In this document: piece by piece, positions 35,268 through 41,963 of the stretch | Layout of the letters: each line of letters starts with the position of its first letter | How positions within the stretch are numbered: position 1 is the stretch's first letter | Assembly: GCF_011058165.1 (NCBI RefSeq) | Contig: NZ_JAALEG010000003.1 | Location: forward strand, 62,001 to 126,000 | Origin: Rhodococcus aetherivorans | GTDB lineage: Bacteria; Actinomycetota; Actinomycetes; Mycobacteriales; Mycobacteriaceae | Direction: 5' to 3' | Length of the DNA: 64,000 nt | Program-made: the position numbers and the translations under genes | Notes under the pieces: model-generated | What the model was told of the DNA's origin: nothing | What the model saw: only the letters and a program-made list of their open reading frames with translations | Database searches by the model: none

Positions 35268-35362
35268 GGAACGATCCTCGCCTAAAAGTCGTCCGAACGC
35301 GAGAATCGACCGCGACTTCCGCCGTCCGGCGGGTCGCCGATCCCCACGAAAGGCCCCCGATC

Positions 35363-35863
35363 GTGATCCGCCGCGCCCGTCCCGCCGACGTCGACGCCCT
35401 CACCGCCCTCGTCTACGAGCTGGCCGAGTACGAGAAGGCCCGCGCCGAGTGCACCGTCGTGCCCGAGCAGCTGCACACGGCGTTGTTCGGCAGGGACGCC
35501 GCCGCGTTCGCCCACGTCGCAGAGGACGCGCAGGGAACGGTGGTGGGCATGGCGCTGTGGTTCCGCAACTTCTCCACCTGGGACGGGGTGCACGGCATCT
35601 ACCTCGAGGACCTGTACGTCCGGCCCGAGCACCGGGGCCACGGCCACGGCCGCGCTCTGCTCGCGGCACTGGCCCGCGAATGCGTCGACCGCGGCTACAG
35701 CCGCCTGAGCTGGTCGGTGCTGGACTGGAACACGCCGTCGATCGGGTTCTACCGCTCGCTCGGCGCCGTCCCGCAGGACGAGTGGACCACCTTCCGCCTC
35801 AGCGGGCAGGCACTCGCCGCGCTCGGCGGAGATCAGGCCACGTCGTCGGCGTCCGGGGCGTAG
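35363..35863 (+). CDS. GNAT family N-acetyltransferase (Rv3216)
   Basis: A 166-residue acetyltransferase from GTG 35363, with GAAAGG upstream. The acetyl-CoA loop is YVRPEHRGHGHGRALL (about 93-108). WSVLDWNTPSIGFYRSLGA is the C-terminal signature of the spermidine/diamine acetyltransferase-like subgroup, with Tyr as general acid. The amine substrate is undetermined. It overlaps the next convergent gene by 31 bp. Confidence 0.87.
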   Translation: MIRRARPADVDALTALVYELAEYEKARAECTVVPEQLHTALFGRDAAAFAHVAEDAQGTVVGMALWFRNFSTWDGVHGIYLEDLYVRPEHRGHGHGRALLAALARECVDRGYSRLSWSVLDWNTPSIGFYRSLGAVPQDEWTTFRLSGQALAALGGDQATSSASGA

Positions 35864-36261
35864 TCCTGCGCCAGCCAGCGCGTCGTCGGCGGGCTGAACA
35901 GCAGCACCAGCGCCGGCACCACGATCAGGGCGAGCAGGATGCCGAGCACGACCTGGTGGGAGTCCGTCAGCAGCGACCAGGCCACCGGCAGCAGCAACAG
36001 CTGGGCGACGATCGCCACGGCCCGCCCCCACCGCTTGCCCCGCAGCAGCGCGATCCCGGCCGCGAGCACGCCGCCGAACAGGATCCCCAGCCACAGTGCG
36101 AGGCCGTAGCCGTTGCCGACCGTCTGGTCGTGCCCGCCCGTGAGGGCCCGGACCACGGAGACCACAGCGAAGCCGATGGCGATCACGCCTTCGAGGACGA
36201 CGAGACCACCCGCGGCTCGAACGGTCGACGGAACGGTGCTGCGTGGCGACTCGGTGGACAC
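35833..36261 (-). CDS. Four-helix hypothetical membrane protein (Rv3217c)
   Basis: A 142-residue protein from GTG 36261. Four hydrophobic segments lie around residues 14-35, 47-69, 77-95 and 102-122, followed by a short acidic tail. No catalytic motifs are seen. It is a conserved actinobacterial unknown that keeps its place between the GNAT and diacylglycerol-kinase-like genes. Its 3' end overlaps the GNAT gene's end on the other strand. Confidence 0.75.
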   Translation of the reverse strand: MSTESPRSTVPSTVRAAGGLVVLEGVIAIGFAVVSVVRALTGGHDQTVGNGYGLALWLGILFGGVLAAGIALLRGKRWGRAVAIVAQLLLLPVAWSLLTDSHQVVLGILLALIVVPALVLLFSPPTTRWLAQDYAPDADDVA

Positions 36262-36308
36262 CCGGCCAGCGTAGTGGACCCGTGCGAGACCACTTAGGCT
36301 GATGCTCC

Positions 36309-37271
36309 GTGCGCGCACTGCTGATCGTGAACCCCAACGCGACGACCACCACTCCGGCCGGTCGCGACCGGCTGGCCCGTGCGCTCGCCGACCGGGTCTC
36401 CCTCACCGTCGCCCACACCACCCATCGGGGGCACGCCGCCGAACTGGCCCGCTCGGCGCACGCCGACGGGATGGACGTCGTCGTCGCGCACGGCGGCGAC
36501 GGCACCGTCAACGAGATCGTCAACGGCCTGCTCGGCACCCCGTCGGAACGGGTGGCCGACCCCACTCTCCCCCTGCTCGCGGTGGTCCCCGGCGGCTCGG
36601 CCAATGTCTTCGCCCGGTCGCTGGGCGTGGACGCCGATCCGGTGACGGCGACCGAGCAGTTGCTCGACCTGCTGGCCCAGCGCACCACCCGCCGGATCGG
36701 CCTCGGCCACTGCGACGGCCGGTGGTTCGTCTTCAATGCGGGCCTCGGGCTCGACGCGCAGGTGTGCGAGGCCATCGACCTGAGCCGGCTGGGCGGGCGG
36801 AAGGTCACCACCGCGCGTTACGTCGCGCATTCGATCACGCAGTTCTTCAAGTCGAAGGGCGCCGAACCCGCGTTGACGTTGACGCTGCCCGGCCGGCCAC
36901 CGATCCCGGGCGTGTACTACGCGTTCGTCTCCAATTCCAGCCCGTGGACCTACCTCGACAAGCGCCCGGTGCACACCAACCCGGGCACCTCGTTCGAGAC
37001 CGGGCTCGGAGTCTTCGCGATGACGACGACGGCGGTGTTCGCGAGCCTGCGGGTGGTCCGCCAGCTGCTCGCGCGGCGCGGCGATCCGAACTCCCGTCGC
37101 CTGGTGCGCGTCGACGACGTCGCGCGGGTGCAGGCGGTGTCGTCCCGGCCGATCGGCCTGCAGGTCGACGGCGACTACCTGGGCCTTCGCACCGAAGTAG
37201 AGTTCGTGTCGGTGCCCGCCGTGCTCGACGTCGTGGCCCCGTGTCCCGCGCGCGCCGACGCCCGTACGTGA
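36309..37271 (+). CDS. Diacylglycerol/lipid kinase family protein (Rv3218)
   Basis: A 320-residue lipid kinase. Its catalytic domain has NPNATTTT (7-15), GGDGTVNE (62-69), which binds nucleotide, and LPLLAVVPGGSANVFARS. The C-terminal half holds NAGLGLDAQV and a final GDYLG motif typical of YegS/DagK-like kinases. It would phosphorylate a lipid alcohol such as diacylglycerol. GTG 36309 is the start; a 36-47 bp gap separates it from the divergent membrane gene. Confidence 0.85.
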   Translation: MRALLIVNPNATTTTPAGRDRLARALADRVSLTVAHTTHRGHAAELARSAHADGMDVVVAHGGDGTVNEIVNGLLGTPSERVADPTLPLLAVVPGGSANVFARSLGVDADPVTATEQLLDLLAQRTTRRIGLGHCDGRWFVFNAGLGLDAQVCEAIDLSRLGGRKVTTARYVAHSITQFFKSKGAEPALTLTLPGRPPIPGVYYAFVSNSSPWTYLDKRPVHTNPGTSFETGLGVFAMTTTAVFASLRVVRQLLARRGDPNSRRLVRVDDVARVQAVSSRPIGLQVDGDYLGLRTEVEFVSVPAVLDVVAPCPARADART

Positions 37272-37497
37272 TCCGGGTTACATTTTCGTTTCCCGAGGTG
37301 TACAAAGGAAGTTCGAACCCAAATACCCGGGACACCGTCGGCGTGAGCTTCCCCACGGTCGTGACGTTTTCTATTGACTTCACGCTGGTTCGTGAAAGCA
37401 TTCACAAGTAACCGCGCGGAAACACTTGCCGACGCGCACATGAACTTGCCACCACGATCAGCCGGTGCGACGAGCACTATCGAAGGAGAGTAGAAGC
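37272..37497 (+). promoter_or_regulatory. whiB1 upstream region with CRP-like site
   Basis: This 226-bp AT-richer gap contains GTGAAAGCATTCAC at 37392-37405, an excellent match to the CRP consensus (GTGA-N6-TCAC). A TTGACT hexamer is 13 bp upstream (37374-37379) and a GAAGGAG ribosome site lies before whiB1 at 37483-37489. In M. tuberculosis whiB1 is controlled by the CRP protein Rv3676 through upstream sites, so this is likely the equivalent element. Confidence 0.65.
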
Positions 37498-37752
37498 ATG
37501 GACTGGCGCCACAAGGCCATCTGCCGCGACGAGGATCCCGAGCTGTTCTTCCCCGTCGGCAACAGCGGTCCGGCCCTCGCGCAGATCGCCGACGCCAAGC
37601 TCGTGTGCAACCGCTGCCCCGTCACCGCCGAGTGCCTCTCGTGGGCCCTCGAGTCCGGCCAGGACGCGGGCGTCTGGGGCGGCATGAGCGAGGACGAGCG
37701 TCGCGCCCTCAAGCGCCGCAACGCCCGTACCCGGGCACGCACCGCGGTCTGA
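37498..37752 (+). CDS. whiB1: WhiB1 iron-sulfur transcription factor
   Basis: An 84-residue protein. Cys9, Cys37, Cys40 and Cys46 form the 4Fe-4S-binding set in the same spacing as mycobacterial WhiB1. The turn GVWGG (about 58-62) and the basic tail KRRNARTRART bind sigma-A and DNA. It is an essential, nitric-oxide-sensitive regulator that associates with the housekeeping sigma factor. GAAGGAG precedes ATG 37498. Its transcript should end at the hairpin at 37776. Confidence 0.95.
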   Translation: MDWRHKAICRDEDPELFFPVGNSGPALAQIADAKLVCNRCPVTAECLSWALESGQDAGVWGGMSEDERRALKRRNARTRARTAV

Positions 37753-37775
37753 CGCGACCTACGCCACAGAGTTCC

Positions 37776-37812
37776 GGGAAGGCCCGGCACCGTTTCGGTG
37801 CCGGGCCTTCCC
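37776..37812 (+). terminator. whiB1 terminator hairpin
   Basis: A perfect 17-bp stem (GGGAAGGCCCGGCACCG and its complement) with a TTT loop lies 24 bp after the whiB1 stop. It faces the convergent pdtaS gene and can act for both. Confidence 0.85.
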
Positions 37813-37830
37813 GCGTCCGGAGGTCGATCC

Positions 37831-37914
37831 CCCGTCCCGGCAGGGACACGGCAACACCGTCCCGGCAGGGACACGGCGACACCGTCCCAGCAGGGACACG
37901 GCGAGACCGTCTCA
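37831..37914. repeat. Tandem 25-bp hairpin units at the pdtaS 3' end
   Basis: Three full copies and a partial fourth repeat with an exact 25-bp period (CCGT at 37832, 37857, 37882 and 37907, one base apart from the unit ends). Each contains GTCCCGGCAGGGAC or GTCCCAGCAGGGAC, a 5-bp-arm dyad with a 4-base loop. On the minus strand the array begins at the pdtaS TGA stop (37912-37914). Its sequence is unrelated to the array at 10426-10522 although period, copy number and placement match. Confidence 0.88.
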
Positions 37915-39390
37915 GCCGAGTGTCACCCGGCCCAGCGGGACCCGCAGCCGCGCGTCGGTGCCGGTCGGCGCAGCCCGTTCGAGCCGCAACGTCCCGCCGA
38001 GTTCCGCGGCGACGAGCGTGCGCACGATCTGCAGGCCCAGGCGGTCCGAGCTGCCGAGGTCGAACCCCTCCGGCAGACCCTTGCCCTCGTCGTGGACCAC
38101 CACGTCGAGCCAGCGGGCCGACCGCTCGGCGCGCAGCGTCACGGTGCCGGAGGCACCCGGGTCGAAGGCGTGTTCCACGGAGTTCTGCACGAGTTCGGTG
38201 AGCACCATCACCAGCGGTGTCGCCCGCTCGGCGGGGAAGACCCCGAGGCTGCCCTCCCGGCGCACCCGGACCTGGCTGCCCACGGCCGCGACGTCGACGA
38301 CGATGGGGATCAGCCGGTCGACGACGTCGTCGAGATCGACCTCCTCGTCCACCGACATCGACAGCGCTTCGTGCACGAGCGCGATCGACGTCACCCGGCG
38401 TACCGCCTCGGCGAGGGCCTGCCGGGCCTCGGTGTTGCCGGTGCGCCGTGCCTGCAGCCGCAGCAGGGCCGCGACCGTCTGCAGGTTGTTCTTCACCCGG
38501 TGGTGGATCTCCCGGATGGTGGCGTCCTTGCTCAGCAACGCCCGGTCGCGCCGCTTGACCTCGGTGACGTCGCGGATGACCACCGCAGCGCCCTCGAGCC
38601 GGCCGCCGGGCGCGAGCACCAGCGCGCGCAGCAGCACGGTGGCGCCGCGGGCCTCGATCTCCATGGGCCGTCCCAGCTTGCCGTGCACCGCTCCGCGCAG
38701 ATAGGTCTCGACGTCCTCGCTCTCGAACGGATCGGTCACCAGCGCGCGCGTCGTCTCGATCAGGTTCTGGCCGAGCAGGTCGGAGTTCAGGCCCATCCGG
38801 TGGTAGGCGGACAGGGCGTTCGGGCTCGCGTACACCACCCGGCCGGACCGGTCGAGGCGGATGAAGCCGTCCCCGGCCCGCGGACTGGACTTGGTGTCGG
38901 ATCGGGATTCCGGATTCGGGAAGGTGCCTTCGCAGATCATCGTGAACAAGGCGTCGGCGCATTCGAGGTAGGCGGTCTCGAGGGCGCTCTTGGTGCGCCG
39001 CGCCACGGTCGCCGCGTCGCGGCTCAGGACCGCGATGACCTGCCCGTCCCAGCGGACCGGCACGGCCTGACGGCGCAGGGGCGCGACGTGGCTGGGCCGT
39101 GAGTCCGCGGAGACGACCACTCCGGTCTCGAGGGCCCGCAGCACGTGTGGGTGCTCCCGTTCGGAGACCACCGAACCCACCATGTCCTCGGGCAGCACGG
39201 TCGAGGCGGTGGTGGGCCGGCACTGCGCCACGCACACCACCCCACCCGGCTCCGCGCTCACCCACAACAGGACGTCCGCGAAGGACAGGTCCGCGAGCAA
39301 CTGCCATTCGCCGACGACCCGCTGGAGGTGATCGACCGCACTGCCCGGCAGGTCGGTGTGCTCGGCGAGGAGGGCACTGAGGGTGGACAC
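37912..39390 (-). CDS. pdtaS: PdtaS-type cytosolic sensor histidine kinase
   Basis: A 492-residue kinase without membrane helices. An N-terminal GAF-like domain (about 20-160) and a PAS-like domain (about 175-290; DGFIRLDRSGRVVYASPNAL) precede a HisKA_2 domain. The phospho-His is in EIHHRVKNNLQTVAALLRLQ (about 300-319), and an HATPase follows (N box ELVQNSVEHAF). In mycobacteria PdtaS phosphorylates the RNA-binding antiterminator PdtaR, which is encoded elsewhere. GTG 39390 was chosen as the start of the conserved region. It ends in a tandem hairpin array and is 17 bp after the biotinyl carrier gene. Confidence 0.9.
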   Translation of the reverse strand: MSTLSALLAEHTDLPGSAVDHLQRVVGEWQLLADLSFADVLLWVSAEPGGVVCVAQCRPTTASTVLPEDMVGSVVSEREHPHVLRALETGVVVSADSRPSHVAPLRRQAVPVRWDGQVIAVLSRDAATVARRTKSALETAYLECADALFTMICEGTFPNPESRSDTKSSPRAGDGFIRLDRSGRVVYASPNALSAYHRMGLNSDLLGQNLIETTRALVTDPFESEDVETYLRGAVHGKLGRPMEIEARGATVLLRALVLAPGGRLEGAAVVIRDVTEVKRRDRALLSKDATIREIHHRVKNNLQTVAALLRLQARRTGNTEARQALAEAVRRVTSIALVHEALSMSVDEEVDLDDVVDRLIPIVVDVAAVGSQVRVRREGSLGVFPAERATPLVMVLTELVQNSVEHAFDPGASGTVTLRAERSARWLDVVVHDEGKGLPEGFDLGSSDRLGLQIVRTLVAAELGGTLRLERAAPTGTDARLRVPLGRVTLG

Positions 39391-39407
39391 GGGTGGCACG
39401 TGCGGAC

Positions 39408-39623
39408 TCAGGAGATGACCGCGATGAGATCGCCCTGCTGGACGACGTCGCCGACGACCACGTCCAGCGATGTCACGGTGCCCGACGTCTCGGCGAGCAC
39501 CGGGATCTCCATCTTCATGGACTCCAGGATCACCAGTGTGTCGCCTTCGGCGACGACGTCCCCCTCCTGCACGACCACCTCGAACACGGTGGAGACCATC
39601 TCGGCGCGCACGTCCTCGGCCAT
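39408..39623 (-). CDS. Biotin/lipoyl carrier protein, TB7.3 family
   Basis: A 71-residue single-domain carrier from ATG 39623, the same length as M. tuberculosis TB7.3 (Rv3221c). ESMKMEIPV holds the modified Lys37; the family signature is usually AMKM. The protein is a free-standing biotinyl (or lipoyl) domain with no attached carboxylase, so its enzyme partner is unknown. It lies between pdtaS and the bL37 gene. Confidence 0.9.
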   Translation of the reverse strand: MAEDVRAEMVSTVFEVVVQEGDVVAEGDTLVILESMKMEIPVLAETSGTVTSLDVVVGDVVQQGDLIAVIS

Positions 39624-39719
39624 CGGGCACCTCATTCCACGAAGAAGACGGTGGCCCTGCTTTCAGGGCCACCGGACCACACGTGAAACACTGTAATGAA
39701 CCAGAAAGGAGATCGGACC

Positions 39720-39794
39720 ATGGGTAAGCGAGGCCGCAAGAAGCGCAGCCGCAAGGGCAACGCCGCCAACCACGGCAAGCGTCCCAACGCCTGA
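39720..39794 (+). CDS. 50S ribosomal protein bL37 (24 residues)
   Basis: ATG 39720 opens 24 codons for a very basic peptide, MGKRGRKKRSRKGNAANH then GKRPNA. AAAGGAG (39705-39711) is ideally spaced from the start. This matches the short actinobacterial ribosomal protein bL37, first seen in mycobacterial 50S structures, where it sits by 23S rRNA. It is on the opposite strand to its neighbours (carrier, rshA), and its TGA is followed by a very strong hairpin. Codon use is typical. This is a real gene that short-ORF filters would miss. Confidence 0.88.
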   Translation: MGKRGRKKRSRKGNAANHGKRPNA

Positions 39795-39807
39795 GGCGCG
39801 CGCACAC

Positions 39808-39849
39808 GAGTGAGGGGGCCGGAAGCAGCTGCTTCCGGCCCCCTCACTC
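39808..39849. terminator. Perfect 42-bp palindromic bidirectional terminator
   Basis: Two 21-base arms (39808-39828 and 39829-39849) are exact complements centred on CAGCTG. It lies between the converging bL37 and rshA genes, 13 bp after the bL37 stop and 10 bp before the rshA stop. RNA from either strand would form a long hairpin with a 4-base loop. Confidence 0.88.
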
Positions 39850-39858
39850 GTTGGTGGC

Positions 39859-40143
39859 TCAATCCCGGACGTCGGTGCGGGTCGTCACGACGACGGTCCG
39901 CCGGATCTCTATCAGCAGCCGCTCCCGGAGGCCCTCCGGAGCGTGCTCGCCGCCACATTTGCGGCTCAGCAGGGACTTGAGCTGGGACTCGAGCCCGTAC
40001 GCCTCGAGGCAGGACCCGCAGTCGTCGAGATGGCGCTGCAGGCGCTCACGCGACCGATCGTCGCACTCGCTGTCGAGCAGCAGGTAGACGTCCGCGATCA
40101 CCGCGGAACAGTCGAGCTGATCGAAGTCGGCCGACTCGCTCAC
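39859..40143 (-). CDS. rshA: Zinc-binding anti-sigma factor RshA
   Basis: A 94-residue ZAS protein. His38, Cys42 and Cys45 (HxxxCxxC) together with Cys27 or Cys12 form the zinc and redox site; Cys66 lies in RKCGG. The reduced form binds SigH, and disulfide formation releases it. GTG 40143 overlaps the sigH stop (GTGA), so both are translated from one mRNA with matched output. It is the equivalent of Rv3221A. Confidence 0.93.
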   Translation of the reverse strand: MSESADFDQLDCSAVIADVYLLLDSECDDRSRERLQRHLDDCGSCLEAYGLESQLKSLLSRKCGGEHAPEGLRERLLIEIRRTVVVTTRTDVRD

Positions 40144-40832
40144 CTCGAGACCTCCTTCTTGTCCGCACCGTCTCCGACGGCCGCATCGACGGCTCCGCTC
40201 CGGTTGAATCCCCGCTCCCGCGCGACATCGGCCAGCAGGCCGCGCAGCTGCTTGCGGCCGCGGTGCAGCCGCGACATCACCGTGCCGATGGGGGTCCCCA
40301 TGATCTCCGCGATCTCCTTGTACGGGAAGCCCTCGACGTCGGCGTAGTACACCGCCATCCGGAACTCCTCGGGCAGCTCCTGCAGCGCAGCCTTGACGTC
40401 GTCGTCGGGAAGCGCGTCGAGCGCCTCGACCTCGGCCGACCGCAGACCGGTGGAGCTGTGCTCGGCGGTCGCCGCGAGCTGCCAGTCGGTGATCTCCTCC
40501 GTCGGGTACTGCGCGGGCTGGCGCTGCTTCTTGCGGTAGGAGTTGATGTAGGTGTTCGTCAGGATGCGGTACAACCACGCCTTGAGGTTGGTGCCCTCCT
40601 TGAACGAGGAGAAGGCGGAGAACGCCTTGATATACGTCTCCTGAACCAGATCCTCCGCGTCCGCAGGGTTGCGGGTCATCCGCAGGGCCGCGCCGTAGAG
40701 CTGATCGAGCAGGGGCAGTGCATCCCGCTCGAACCGTTCGGCCAGTTCCGCACCAGACTCCTCGACCACACCGATCCCTTCACTTGCCGTATCCGTGAAG
40801 GCTACCGGTCGGGGCGGGCACAGCACAGGCAC
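40140..40832 (-). CDS. sigH: ECF sigma factor SigH (SigR type)
   Basis: A 230-residue sigma factor; the conserved body starts at [19 protein letters not shown]. Region 2 includes [20 protein letters not shown], region 4 [17 protein letters not shown] and [18 protein letters not shown], almost identical to M. tuberculosis SigH. It directs thiol-oxidative stress genes. Two in-frame GTG starts have good ribosome sites: 40832 (GAGGGAG, 6-base spacer) and 40769 (AAGGGA). The longer form adds 21 residues. A self-type promoter lies upstream. The dual start resembles the stable/unstable pair of Streptomyces SigR. Confidence 0.93.
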   Translation of the reverse strand: MPVLCPPRPVAFTDTASEGIGVVEESGAELAERFERDALPLLDQLYGAALRMTRNPADAEDLVQETYIKAFSAFSSFKEGTNLKAWLYRILTNTYINSYRKKQRQPAQYPTEEITDWQLAATAEHSSTGLRSAEVEALDALPDDDVKAALQELPEEFRMAVYYADVEGFPYKEIAEIMGTPIGTVMSRLHRGRKQLRGLLADVARERGFNRSGAVDAAVGDGADKKEVSR

Positions 40833-40891
40833 GCGGTACTCCCTCGCTCTCGGTCACCGGCCGCGCCCGATCGGGGCGGCCACCCGGAATC

Positions 40892-40918
40892 AACACGACA
40901 GGTCCGGCCCTTGTTCCC
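40892..40918 (-). promoter_or_regulatory. SigH-type autoregulatory promoter
   Basis: On the minus strand GGGAACA (-35, 40918-40912) is followed by 17 bases and GTT (-10, 40894-40892). This matches the SigH/SigR consensus GGGAAYA-N16/17-cGTT closely. It is upstream of both sigH start codons, so induced transcripts would carry both. Part of it lies in the 99-bp gap to the divergent deacylase gene. Confidence 0.72.
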
Positions 40919-40931
40919 TACATTGGCGCGC

Positions 40932-41429
40932 ATGGCCTCGACCTCCACTCCCGCGACGAAGCTGCTGCTGCGCGAGAACGTCACCCACCGCGTCCACGAG
41001 TACCCGCACGACCCGCGGGCCGGCTCCTTCGGCTCCGAGGCCGTCGAGATGCTCGGGCAGCGGCTCGGGGTGGTCCCCGCGCAGATCTTCAAGACCCTGG
41101 TGATCAAGCTCTCCGACGGCAAGCTCGCGGTGGCCGTGATCCCGGTCCCGGCGACCCTCTCGCTCAAGGCGGCGGCGGCCGTCCTCGGTGGCGGTAAGGC
41201 GGTCATGGCCGAGCGCAGCGACGCCGAGCGCGCCACCGGCTACGTCCTCGGGGGGATTTCACCGCTGGGCCAGCGCAGCCGGCTGCGCACCGCCGTCGAC
41301 GCCTCCGCGCAACAGTGGGATCGGGTCCTGTGCAGCGCGGGACGCCGCGGCCTCGAGATCGAACTCGCGCCGGCGGACCTGGTGCGGCTCGCGGGCGCGG
41401 TGGTGGCGCCGATCACCACCGGGGCCTGA
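40932..41429 (+). CDS. Cys-tRNA(Pro)/Cys-tRNA(Cys) deacylase YbaK/EbsC
   Basis: A 165-residue editing domain. It keeps FGSEAVEMLGQRLGV and FKTLVIKLSDGKLAVAVIPV, with the substrate-orienting Lys of the KTL element, and the GGISPLGQRSRL loop. The enzyme hydrolyses mischarged tRNA, mainly Cys-tRNA(Pro). A TACATT -10 element at 40919-40924 lies 7 bp from ATG 40932, so the mRNA is probably leaderless. Divergent from sigH; in mycobacteria a similar gene (Rv3224A/B) is nearby. Confidence 0.85.
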   Translation: MASTSTPATKLLLRENVTHRVHEYPHDPRAGSFGSEAVEMLGQRLGVVPAQIFKTLVIKLSDGKLAVAVIPVPATLSLKAAAAVLGGGKAVMAERSDAERATGYVLGGISPLGQRSRLRTAVDASAQQWDRVLCSAGRRGLEIELAPADLVRLAGAVVAPITTGA

Positions 41430-41443
41430 TTCGGCGCCGGGCG

Positions 41444-41908
41444 TCAGAGCAGGGTGAGCTGCTCGGCGGCGGGCGAGGCCGGGGCGAGCAGTCCGAGACC
41501 GTGGTTGCGGACGCTGCCGACCACGGCCGACACACGCCGGATCGTGATCGAGGCCACCGCCTCGCGGCTCGACTTCGGATCGGACCACTGCGACCACAGC
41601 CCGGCCGTGCAGAGGCGCGAGCCGTCCCGCGGGGACATGCAGTACGGATCCGCCCGGCCCTGCCAGCCTTGCCGGCAGGGCCGGCCCTGCCGTCGGCCGA
41701 CGACGGGTCGTGCTGCCACTCGTACCAGCCGTCCGTCGGCACCAGGCACCGCCGGTGCCGCACCGGCCGCGCGAAAGCGGGCTCGAGCTCGGCCGATTCG
41801 GAGCGGGCGTTGAAAAGCGTTGCGCTCCGGTCGATCTCGGCGGCGAACGACGGGACGGTCCCCCAGCGCATCCGCCGGATCCGCCGTCACCGCATGCCGG
41901 CCGCACAC
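41444..41908 (-). pseudogene. HMCES/YedK-type abasic-site-binding peptidase, degraded
   Basis: Fragments of one family are spread over two frames. From GTG 41908 the expected N-terminus [13 protein letters not shown] appears with the catalytic Cys2. It is then joined out of frame to MRWGTVPSF...NARSES and RRCLVPTDGWYEW (41871 frame), missing about 55-60 residues. Near 41690 the frame returns to the first for YCMSPRDGSRLCTAGLW, then jumps to VVGSVRNHG, skipping the HDRMP active-site region. At least three lesions are present; the sum is 155 codons against 220-250 for the family. An 18-bp palindrome (41674-41691) sits at the second frame switch. It matches Rv3226c in position. Confidence 0.8.
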
Positions 41909-41963
41909 GGCTTCGAAGTGTGGCAGGTGTGGCCCTCGCGCGCGGATGGGCGAAGATGGACGG

